A stretch of 34,428 nucleotides of DNA from Marinobacter sp. GTDB lineage: Bacteria > Pseudomonadota > Gammaproteobacteria > Pseudomonadales > Oleiphilaceae. Every line of letters begins with the position of its first letter. The first letter of the stretch is position 1. Positions 7,453-14,155 of the stretch are shown here, piece after piece. The position numbers were made by a program, and so were the translations under genes. The notes beneath the pieces were generated by a model. That model saw only the letters and a program-made list of their open reading frames with translations, did no database searches and had not been told where the DNA came from. The DNA is taken from the NCBI GenBank assembly GCA_018623515.1, contig JAAZVL010000015.1, positions 1-34,428 on the forward strand, read 5' to 3'.

Positions 7453-9081
7453 TCAGTCCAGCTCTTTGGCCTGATCCCGCAGCACGAACTTCTGGATCTT
7501 GCCCGTGGAGGTCTTGGGCAGGTCCGTGAATACGACCGTTTTCGGTACCTTGAACCGGGCCAGGTGCTCGCGACAGAAGGTGATGATGTCTTCTTCGCTG
7601 ACCTCGCCCGCTTCCGGCTTCAGGGTAATGAACGCACAGGGCGTCTCGCCCCATTTCTCATCCGGGCGGGCAACCACCGCGGCTTCGAGCACGGCCGGAT
7701 GACGGTACAAGGTATCTTCCACCTCGATGGTGGAGATGTTCTCGCCACCGGAGATGATGATGTCCTTCAGGCGGTCCTTGATTTCCAGGTAACCGTCCTC
7801 GTGCCACACCGCCAGATCACCGGTGTGGAACCAGCCACCACGGAAAGCTTCTTCGGTGGCGCTCGGGTTCTTCAGGTAACCCTTCATCACCGTATTGCCG
7901 CGCAGGAAGATCTCGCCGATGGTCTTGCCGTCTTTGGGCACCGGCTCCATGGTGTTGGGATCACCGACCATGGTGCCGGCGAGGGTGTGGTAGCGAACGC
8001 CCTGACGGGCTTTTTTCCGGGCACGGTCGTCCAGTGGCAGCTCATCCCACTCGGACTTCCAGGCACACACGGTCACCGGGCCGTACACTTCGGTCAGACC
8101 GTAGACGTGGGTTACCTTGATACCCATCTCTTCCACGGCCTCGATCACCTGGGCGGGAGGAGCCGCACCGGCGGTCATGGATTTCACTTCGTGATCGATC
8201 CCTGCCTTGGCCGCTGCCGGCGCATTGAGCAGTGCGTTCAGAACGATCGGCGCACCGCACATGTGGGTGACCTGGTGATCGCGGATGAGCTGCAGGATCT
8301 TCTCGGGATCCACGCGGCGCAGGCAGACGTGGGTGCCGGCCATCGCGGTAACGGTCCAGGGGAAGCACCAGCCGTTGCAGTGGAACATCGGCAGCGTCCA
8401 CAGATAGACCGGATGCATGTCCATGGACCAGACGGCCTGGTTGCCCAGCGCATTGAGGTAGGCGCCGCGGTGGTGATAGACCACGCCCTTGGGGTTACCG
8501 GTGGTACCGGAGGTGTAGTTCAGGGAAACCGCGTCCCACTCGTTCTCCGGGAAGCTCCACTGGAACTGCGGGTCGCCCTCCTGCAGGAACGCCTCGTAAT
8601 CAAGTTCGCTGACCTGCACGCCTTCGCCGTATTCCGGATCGTCCACATCGATCACCAGTGGCTTGTGCTCCAGGTGACGAATGGCATCCTTGATGACCTG
8701 GCCGAACTCGCGATCGGCAATCACCACCTTGGCCTCACCATGCTCCAGCATGAAGGCAATGGCATCCGAGTCCAGGCGCACATTCAGGGTATTGAGCACG
8801 GCGCCAATCATAGGCACGCCAAAATGACATTCCACCATGGCAGGAATGTTCGGCAGCATCACCGCAACGGTGTCGCCACGACCGATCCCGCGCCCCTGCA
8901 GGGCCGAAGCCAGGCGACGGCAGCGCTCGTAGGTTTGTGCCCAGTTGTAACGGATCGCGCCGTGAATGATGGCCGGGTATTCCGGATAAACACTCGCGGT
9001 ACGCTCGATGAAATCAATCGGCGACTGGACGGCATAGTTAGCATCGACGGGCGCCAGGCCCTGGTCAAAAATCGAGGTCAT
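7453..9081 (-). CDS. Acyl-CoA synthetase (AMP-binding, ANL superfamily)
   Basis: A 542-aa cytosolic acid:CoA ligase that activates a carboxylate via acyl-adenylate. Motifs in order: the P-loop-like YTSGTTGNPKGVVYHH, the A4/A5 region VTHVYGLTEVYGP, the hinge GGWFHTGDLAVWHEDGYLEIKDRLKDII, and the C-terminal catalytic lysine region KTSTGKIQKF. The N-terminus (MTSIFDQGLAPVDANY...FIERTASVYPEYPAIIHG) resembles the medium-chain/DmdB-type methylmercaptopropionate ligase clade; I cannot choose the substrate. The start at 9081 is preferred over the track's 9162 because AGAGGAA lies 7-8 nt before it. It is divergent from a two-component pair and precedes a putative permease, suggesting an inducible uptake-and-activation unit. 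Confidence 0.92.
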   Translation of the reverse strand: MTSIFDQGLAPVDANYAVQSPIDFIERTASVYPEYPAIIHGAIRYNWAQTYERCRRLASALQGRGIGRGDTVAVMLPNIPAMVECHFGVPMIGAVLNTLNVRLDSDAIAFMLEHGEAKVVIADREFGQVIKDAIRHLEHKPLVIDVDDPEYGEGVQVSELDYEAFLQEGDPQFQWSFPENEWDAVSLNYTSGTTGNPKGVVYHHRGAYLNALGNQAVWSMDMHPVYLWTLPMFHCNGWCFPWTVTAMAGTHVCLRRVDPEKILQLIRDHQVTHMCGAPIVLNALLNAPAAAKAGIDHEVKSMTAGAAPPAQVIEAVEEMGIKVTHVYGLTEVYGPVTVCAWKSEWDELPLDDRARKKARQGVRYHTLAGTMVGDPNTMEPVPKDGKTIGEIFLRGNTVMKGYLKNPSATEEAFRGGWFHTGDLAVWHEDGYLEIKDRLKDIIISGGENISTIEVEDTLYRHPAVLEAAVVARPDEKWGETPCAFITLKPEAGEVSEEDIITFCREHLARFKVPKTVVFTDLPKTSTGKIQKFVLRDQAKELD

Positions 9082-9133
9082 GATGGGTTCCTCTTGGAGC
9101 TCTGTTGTTCTTATGGCGTATTCAGGAAAATCG

Positions 9134-9162
9134 CTAATATGGCTATAATTCACGCTGGTCAA
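9134..9162 (-). promoter_or_regulatory. Candidate promoter of the acyl-CoA synthetase gene
   Basis: On the minus strand, TTGACC (9162-9157) and TATTAG (9139-9134) are separated by exactly 17 bp. The match to sigma-70 consensus is 5/6 and 4/6. Transcription would start near 9127, about 45 nt before the ATG at 9081. The palindromes at 9167-9225 lie just upstream of its -35. Confidence 0.55.
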
Positions 9163-9166
9163 AATG

Positions 9167-9225
9167 GTATTTGATAGGACAAATACTAGAAACTACACCA
9201 AGGTATTATAGTGTTTATACTATAA
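9167..9225. promoter_or_regulatory. Two tandem 20-bp palindromes in the divergent synthetase/kinase gap
   Basis: Site 1, 9167-9186, is GTATTTG-ATAGGA-CAAATAC. Site 2, 9206-9225, is TTATAGT-GTTTAT-ACTATAA. Each has perfect 7-bp arms and a 6-bp spacer, and the centres are 39 bp apart. Site 1 ends 4 bp upstream of the -35 of the synthetase promoter. Site 2 ends 10 bp before the kinase start codon and contains a possible -10 (TATACT). They are candidate binding sites for the adjacent FixJ/NarL-type regulator. Confidence 0.55.
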
Positions 9226-9235
9226 CAACGATGAT

Positions 9236-10741
9236 ATGACCGATTTTCCCCCTGTTACGGTATTTAGTTTGCCGGACGCCGACCCGCAACCCGGCTTGAT
9301 CCTTGACCGGGACGGTGGCCTGCTCAAGGCCAGCCGCAGCGCCATCGATCTGGCCGGCAGTGCCGGCCTGGATAACCCCGACGCCCTGCTCCCGGTCAAC
9401 ACACAGGCCCTGGTACATTCCTGCCTTCAGCAGACCCGGGCCATCGAGAATGTCGAATCCCGGATACCCGGCCATATCCTGGTGTGGGCCTTCATACCGG
9501 ATCCCGCCACCCGGCAGGTGCTGCTCCGGGGTCGCGATGCCACCGACGAAATCCGAAATCGGGAGCAGGCTGTCCAGTCCAACCGTCTGTACCGGCTGAT
9601 TACCGAAAACACCACCGATCTGATTTCCCGTCATGCTCCGGATGGCCGGTTCATCGACGCGACGCCCGCATCCTGGCGCCTGCTGGGCTACTGGCCCGAG
9701 GAACTGCGGGGAAAGCCTCTGGAGGAGGTGTTCCGGGGCGATCATGTGGTGGAGCAATTGGTTGAAGCCCGTAACCGCCTGCGGGACGACGGCTACGCCA
9801 CCATGACCCTGGAAATCCTGCACCGGGATGGCAGCAAGCGCTGGTTCGAGATTGCCAGCCGGGCCATCCGCGAGACCTACACCGGTGCGGTAGTGGAAGT
9901 CATCAGCGTGTCCCGGGACATCACCGCCCGGGTGGAATCCGAGGAAAGCAACCGGCGACTGGCGGACGAACTCGCCCATGCCGCGCGACTGGCCACCCTG
10001 GGGGAACTGGCCTCGAGCATCGCCCATGAGATGAATCAGCCCCTGGCCACCATCGTGAACTTTGCCAGCGCCAGCCAGCGCTACCTGAAAAACGCCCGGA
10101 CCAATCCGGAATGTCTCGACCGGGTGGACGACGGCCTGCAGAAGATCGTTCACCACGCCAACCGTGCCTCGGAAGTGATCAAGCGGCTCCGTGCATTTCT
10201 GCGCAAGGGCCAGAAACGGACCGCCCCCATTTCCATCAATGATGTGGTCAGCAATGTAGCCCGGCTGTGCCAGTGGGAGGCGGACAAGAACCGGGTCAGA
10301 ATCCGGGAGCACCTGTGTGATGCCTCGCCGGTCATCACCGCCGACCCGGTGTTACTCGAGCAGGTCCTGATCAACCTCATCCGCAACGGTATCGAAGCCA
10401 CGGTCGAGTCCCGGAACACAGACCGCATGGACCGGGCCAACCCTGCCGAGATTACGCTGACAACCTGTATCAATGACCGCAACGAGACCCTGATCGAAGT
10501 CACCGATCAGGGCGACGGGCTGGGCGAACAGGAAATACGCCAGATGTTCCAGCCCTTCTATACCAGCAAACCCCAGGGACTGGGCCTTGGCCTGTCCATG
10601 AGCCGGTCCATTATCGAAGGCTTTGGCGGCTTCCTGGACGCCAGGCCGGCGAAGACCGGGGGCCTGACCCTCACCTGCCGCTTCCCCGGCAGCGGAAACA
10701 AGAATAAGACTGCAACAACGGAGATGTCCCGCAATGACTGA
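9236..10741 (+). CDS. PAS-containing sensor histidine kinase (FixL/HK4-like), probably cytosolic
   Basis: A 501-aa sensor kinase with no membrane segment. Residues ~1-110 form an unassigned N-terminal region and ~115-245 a PAS domain with its PAC tail (ITENTTDLISRHAPDGRFIDATPA ... VISVSRDITARVE). The DHp H-box is GELASSIAHEMNQPLATI with phospho-acceptor His264. The catalytic domain has an N box NLIRNGIEA, G1 DQGDGLG and F/G2 boxes FQPFYTSKPQGLGLGLSMSR. This H-box type is shared with FixL and related cytosolic or redox/metabolite sensors. The start has almost no Shine-Dalgarno, and a TATACT box lies only 15 nt upstream. Its stop overlaps the response regulator start by 8 bp, so the two are translationally coupled. 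What it senses is unknown; the divergent acyl-CoA synthetase suggests an organic acid-related cue. Confidence 0.9.
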   Translation: MTDFPPVTVFSLPDADPQPGLILDRDGGLLKASRSAIDLAGSAGLDNPDALLPVNTQALVHSCLQQTRAIENVESRIPGHILVWAFIPDPATRQVLLRGRDATDEIRNREQAVQSNRLYRLITENTTDLISRHAPDGRFIDATPASWRLLGYWPEELRGKPLEEVFRGDHVVEQLVEARNRLRDDGYATMTLEILHRDGSKRWFEIASRAIRETYTGAVVEVISVSRDITARVESEESNRRLADELAHAARLATLGELASSIAHEMNQPLATIVNFASASQRYLKNARTNPECLDRVDDGLQKIVHHANRASEVIKRLRAFLRKGQKRTAPISINDVVSNVARLCQWEADKNRVRIREHLCDASPVITADPVLLEQVLINLIRNGIEATVESRNTDRMDRANPAEITLTTCINDRNETLIEVTDQGDGLGEQEIRQMFQPFYTSKPQGLGLGLSMSRSIIEGFGGFLDARPAKTGGLTLTCRFPGSGNKNKTATTEMSRND

Positions 10742-11384
10742 ATCACCTGGTAACCCGCCCACCACCGTGTATGTGGTCGACGATGACGCCGGCATGCTCG
10801 AGTCGACTCAATGGCTGCTCGAGTCTGTGGGATTGCGGGTCAGGGCCTACAGCGACGGCCGCAAATTCCTCGATGCCGTGGGCCACACCAGCACCGGCTG
10901 TGTCGTGCTGGATGTGCGGATGCCCGGGCTTGGCGGCCTCAACGTCCAGGAGGAACTGCAGAAACGGGGACTGGAGGTGCCGATCATTTTCGTCTCCGGC
11001 CATGCGGACGTGCCGATCGTGGTCCGGGCATTCAAATCCGGCGCCTTTGATTTTATCGAGAAGCCATTCAACGAGCAGCTTCTGCTCGACAGCGTCCAGC
11101 AGGCCCTGCAGGAGCGCCAGAGCGGCCAACGCTTCCACGGCAATGCCCACACCGAGGCATTGATCGACACCCTCACCCGCCGGGAACGGGATGTCTTCCT
11201 GCCCCTGGCCCAGGGCTATACCAGCCGGGAGATTGCCGATCAGCTCGGCGTCAGCGTGAAGACCATCGATCTGTACCGGGCCCGGGTCATGAAACGCCTG
11301 GGAGCCGAGCGCCTGCCGGATGTAACCGGCATCGCCATTGCCGCCGGACTGGTTGATCCGCTGGATCTGCGGCGCGACGGCTAG
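10734..11384 (+). CDS. FixJ/NarL-type response regulator
   Basis: A 216-aa two-domain DNA-binding regulator. The receiver (residues ~10-125) has acidic residues D16/D17, phospho-acceptor Asp60 (VVLDVRMPG) and Lys110 (EKPF). The C-terminal LuxR/GerE helix-turn-helix (~145-205) reads LTRRERDVFLPLAQGYTS and SREIADQLGVSVKTIDLYRA. The kinase stop overlaps its start by 8 bp, so it is the cognate partner. Its stop overlaps that of the convergent mocR-like gene through a shared CTAG. The likely targets are the paired palindromes upstream of the acyl-CoA synthetase; this is inference from position. Confidence 0.93.
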   Translation: MTESPGNPPTTVYVVDDDAGMLESTQWLLESVGLRVRAYSDGRKFLDAVGHTSTGCVVLDVRMPGLGGLNVQEELQKRGLEVPIIFVSGHADVPIVVRAFKSGAFDFIEKPFNEQLLLDSVQQALQERQSGQRFHGNAHTEALIDTLTRRERDVFLPLAQGYTSREIADQLGVSVKTIDLYRARVMKRLGAERLPDVTGIAIAAGLVDPLDLRRDG

Positions 11385-12790
11385 CCCGTTACCTGTTCGT
11401 GCGCCATGGCGCCCAGCCTGGCAACCGCCTTTTCAATGGTTCCGGTCCAGGGGTTACCCCCATTCAGCCGAAGGCAGTTATCGAACTTGTTGGTGGTGGA
11501 GAACATCAGCCCGGGCGCCACGTTGATGTTCTCCGCCCGGGCCTTCTGGTACAACCCGGTACCGGACACACCCTCGGGCAGCTGCACCCAGAGCACAAAT
11601 CCGCCCTGGGGCCGGCTCACCGCCGTGCCCTCGGGGAATGAGCGGGCCACCGCCGAACGCATGCGTTCGGTTGCTTCCCGGTAGTGCTGCCGCGCCGACC
11701 GGAGATACCGGTCATACCCGCCCTGCTCCAGGAAATGGGCAATTGCCAGCTGGGGAATCGAGGAGGTTGCCAGGTTGACGAAATACTTGTGCTGGCGGGC
11801 GCTGGCCATGTGCCGACCGGGAATCATCCAGCCCAGTCGCAGGCCCGGGGAGACGGTCTTGGAAAACGAGCTGCAGTAGATCACGTTGTCGGCCCGGTCA
11901 AAGGCCTTGGCGGGCCTCGGCCGCTCACCGGTGTGGTAAAGGTCGCCGTAGATGTCGTCCTCGATCAGGGGCACGTTGGCCGCCGCCAGCATCGACACCA
12001 GCTGCTTCTTGCGCTCATCAGACATCCGTGCACCCATGGGGTTGCTGTGGTTGGTCACCACCACACAGGCCTTCAGGGGCCATTGATCCAGCGCCAGCTC
12101 AAGCCCCTCGAGACTCAGGCCCTCGGAGGGATGAGTGGGAATTTCAATCACCCGCAGGCCCACCACCTCCAGCGCCTGGAGGATACCCGGGAAGGAGGGC
12201 GACTCGACCGCGACGATGTCTCCGGGCTCAGTGACGGCACGCAGGGCAAGAATGATCGCCTCCTGCGCGCCATTGGTGGCCAGGATATCGTCCGGCGTAA
12301 CCGGCACGCCAATGGTGGCCATGCGCTGGGCGATCTGGCGCCGGAAGGATTCCTTGCCGGGAAAGGCGTAATCCAGGGTTTCCAGCCCCCGGCGTGCGGC
12401 CCAAAGTGTGCTTTGCTGGATCTGGCGTAGAGGCAGGTAATCCGGGTGGGGAATGGCGGTGGCCAGGGGCACCATACGTTTCTGTTCGTCGGCACAAAGG
12501 TCCAGGGTCATTTCCCGCGCGGTCACCGGAACCGGCCTGCTTCGGTGTTTTGGCATCCTGGGTTCGGGTACATCCTGAACCGGCAGGCGCACAAAATAAC
12601 CGCTGCGCTCCCGGGCCTCCAGATACCCTCTGGCCTCCAGGGTCTGATGGGCATGCAATACCGTCGAAATCGACACCCCGAACTGCCGGCTCAGTACCCG
12701 CACACCGGGTAACCGGTCGCCTTCCCGGTACACCCCTTCCTGGATCAGCGCCTGCAGCTGATCCGCCACCTGGCTGTATAGAACGCCCAT
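11381..12790 (-). CDS. MocR/PdxR-type regulator: GntR wHTH fused to PLP aminotransferase-like domain
   Basis: A 469-aa MocR-subfamily transcription factor. Residues ~1-70 are a GntR winged helix (LIQEGVYREGDRLPGVRVLSRQFGVSISTVLHAHQTLEARGYL). Residues ~110-465 are a fold-type I aminotransferase-like domain with the PLP-site pieces ATNGAQEAIILAL, NHSNPMGARMS, DDIYGDLY and the lysine-bearing SSFSKTVSPGLRLGWMIPG. The retained lysine suggests PLP binding, used by family members as effector sensing rather than catalysis. The start has GGAGGGA upstream. It is divergent from the 105-aa/PhzF operon, which is its most likely target. Family members control PLP synthesis, GABA, taurine and other amine pathways; the effector here is unknown. 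Confidence 0.9.
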   Translation of the reverse strand: MGVLYSQVADQLQALIQEGVYREGDRLPGVRVLSRQFGVSISTVLHAHQTLEARGYLEARERSGYFVRLPVQDVPEPRMPKHRSRPVPVTAREMTLDLCADEQKRMVPLATAIPHPDYLPLRQIQQSTLWAARRGLETLDYAFPGKESFRRQIAQRMATIGVPVTPDDILATNGAQEAIILALRAVTEPGDIVAVESPSFPGILQALEVVGLRVIEIPTHPSEGLSLEGLELALDQWPLKACVVVTNHSNPMGARMSDERKKQLVSMLAAANVPLIEDDIYGDLYHTGERPRPAKAFDRADNVIYCSSFSKTVSPGLRLGWMIPGRHMASARQHKYFVNLATSSIPQLAIAHFLEQGGYDRYLRSARQHYREATERMRSAVARSFPEGTAVSRPQGGFVLWVQLPEGVSGTGLYQKARAENINVAPGLMFSTTNKFDNCLRLNGGNPWTGTIEKAVARLGAMAHEQVTG

Positions 12791-12871
12791 GCTGCTTCCC
12801 TCCGGCCTCTCATTTCCTTTGTTATTGCACCAGACCTGTCCGGCAACGGGGCAGTACAGATCGGCAACAAA

Positions 12872-12939
12872 TGAACCGGTACAGACACGTTTGAGGCTTG
12901 CCTGTACCGGTTCAAAAACAGATTAACTGAATCTGTTAT
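12872..12939 (+). promoter_or_regulatory. MocR-phzF intergenic operator and promoter
   Basis: A 13-bp perfect inverted repeat TGAACCGGTACAG (12872-12884) / CTGTACCGGTTCA (12902-12914) is spaced by 17 nt. The core ACCGGT is itself palindromic and so also reads as direct repeats 31 bp apart. Next to it, AACAGATT-AACTG-AATCTGTT (12917-12937) is an 8-bp inverted repeat. A candidate promoter has -35 TTCAAA (12911-12916) and -10 TGTTAT (12934-12939) with 17-bp spacing. The right arm of the first repeat overlaps the -35 and the second repeat fills the spacer. Confidence 0.6.
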
Positions 12940-12994
12940 GCCTGTCAGCGAAGCGGGACAATGGTGACAAGCTCAATGAAGAAGGAGTTTCACC

Positions 12995-13312
12995 ATGGGA
13001 TCCGCCACTGTTCTTACCCGACATTCAGTTGTACCTGTCCTGTTCCCGGACGTTCCTGCCCCAACGCGCAAGGATATCCTCGGGCTGGCAACACCCGGTC
13101 TGCCTTTGGGCACTGTCCGGCCGGAGGTTACCCTGAAATGGCTGGGAGACCTCGGGTTCTCCATCAACCAGCCAATCCTCGGCCACTGGATTCTGACCCT
13201 CGGGCAGCTGCTGACGGAAGTGCACCTTTACAGCGAGGGAGAGCTGGAGCAGTTTGCCAGGTACAAGGCTCATGATTACGCTGAACGAGCACTCGAGGAG
13301 ACAAACCCATGA
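12995..13312 (+). CDS. Small protein of unknown function (105 aa) preceding phzF-like gene
   Basis: I do not recognise this family. It is 105 aa, with a Pro-rich N-terminal part (VPVLFPDVPAPTRKD, LATPGLPLG), then a more hydrophobic and helical middle (WLGDLGFSINQPILGHWILTLGQLL) and a charged helix at the end (YSEGELEQFARYKAHDYAERALEE). No cysteine or signal peptide is seen, and no clear membrane helix. The start is supported by AAGGAG about 8 nt upstream. Its stop overlaps the start of the phzF-like gene by 4 bp (ATGA), so the pair is translationally coupled. It is divergent from the mocR-like regulator. The coupling argues for a functional tie to PhzF. Confidence 0.75.
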   Translation: MGSATVLTRHSVVPVLFPDVPAPTRKDILGLATPGLPLGTVRPEVTLKWLGDLGFSINQPILGHWILTLGQLLTEVHLYSEGELEQFARYKAHDYAERALEETNP

Positions 13313-14112
13313 TGCACCCGATCTATCAGGTTGACGCTTTCACCGACCGAGTTTTTGGTGGCAACCCGGCCGCGGTCATGCCCCTGGACCGCTGGTTGCC
13401 GGATGACACCCTCCGGGCCCTGGCCATGGAGAACAACCTTTCCGAAACCGCGTTCCTGGTCCGGCTGCCGGAGGCGGATGAGGCCGACTTCCACATCCGC
13501 TGGTTCACACCCACGGTGGAAGTACCCCTGTGCGGCCATGCCACACTGGCCAGTGCCTGGGTCATCTTCAACAAACTCGACTGGGCGGGAGAGACGATCA
13601 CCCTGCAGTCCAGGAGTGGCCATCTGGGTGTTCGCAGGAAGGATGACTGGCTGGTACTGGACTTCCCCAATCTTGCCTTCGAGGAGCGCAAAACGCCCGG
13701 CATCATCCACGAAGCCCTCGAGGGCGCGCCGGACAACGCCTTCTATGTGCCGAACGACACCAACTACATGGTGGTGCTGGAGAACGAAGCGGCTGTCCGG
13801 TCGGCGCAGCCCGACCAGCGCAAACTCAAGAGCCTCGGCAACCAGGGGCTGATCGTGACCGCCCGGGGCGAGCAATGCGACTTTGTCAGCCGTTATTTTG
13901 CCCCCGGTGCCGGCATTGACGAGGACCCGGTGACCGGCTCCATCCACAGCGTGCTTGTGCCCTACTGGGCACAACAACTTGGCAAGTCTGCTCTTGAGGC
14001 GAGGCAGCTGTCAGCCCGCGGTGGCCGGCTGCGCTGTGCACTCAAGGGCGACCGGGTCGATATAGCCGGCCAGGCTGCGTTCTACATGGAAGGTTCCGTA
14101 CACCTGCCCTGA
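13309..14112 (+). CDS. PhzF-family isomerase/epimerase-like protein
   Basis: A 267-aa protein of the PhzF/diaminopimelate-epimerase fold, made of two similar alpha/beta domains. It has the N-terminal QVDAFTDRVFGGNPAAV, the catalytic glutamate loop NNLSETAF (Glu46), the RWFTPTVEVPLCGHATLA motif, and the C-terminal GAGIDEDPVTGSIHS phosphate/glycine-rich loop. No other phenazine genes are nearby, so phenazine synthesis is unlikely; most PhzF homologues have unknown substrates. It is the second gene of an operon with the 105-aa protein and is probably controlled by the divergent MocR regulator. GAGGAG precedes the ATG-ATG start. Confidence 0.92.
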   Translation: MMHPIYQVDAFTDRVFGGNPAAVMPLDRWLPDDTLRALAMENNLSETAFLVRLPEADEADFHIRWFTPTVEVPLCGHATLASAWVIFNKLDWAGETITLQSRSGHLGVRRKDDWLVLDFPNLAFEERKTPGIIHEALEGAPDNAFYVPNDTNYMVVLENEAAVRSAQPDQRKLKSLGNQGLIVTARGEQCDFVSRYFAPGAGIDEDPVTGSIHSVLVPYWAQQLGKSALEARQLSARGGRLRCALKGDRVDIAGQAAFYMEGSVHLP

Positions 14113-14115
14113 GAC

Positions 14116-14154
14116 TGGTATACTGCCCGCCGTTCACTCACACCGGCGGGCAGT
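14116..14154 (+). promoter_or_regulatory. Extended -10 plus hairpin that covers the start region of the next gene
   Basis: TGGTATACT (14116-14124) is a good extended -10 element. An 11-bp perfect hairpin, ACTGCCCGCCG (14122-14132) / CGGCGGGCAGT (14144-14154), ends one base before the ATG at 14156. Its right arm contains the only possible Shine-Dalgarno (GGCGGG). Transcripts reading through from phzF would carry both arms, whereas those starting at the extended -10 (near 14131) would lack most of the left arm. Confidence 0.5.
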
Positions 14155-14155
14155 C

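Noticed and set aside
5906-7474. 522-aa plus-strand ORF opposite the permease gene
   Set aside because: Gln/His/Gly-rich composition typical of an antisense shadow; it lies opposite a clear multi-span membrane protein and has no recognisable domain.
7564-9174. 536-aa plus-strand ORF opposite the acyl-CoA synthetase
   Set aside because: His/Gln/Gly/Val-rich shadow of the synthetase in the opposite strand; the minus frame has all ANL motifs.
9216-9221. TATACT as a -10 box for the kinase gene
   Set aside because: No acceptable -35 at 16-18 bp; it lies inside the palindrome and would leave a leader of only about 8 nt. Mentioned as a possibility only.
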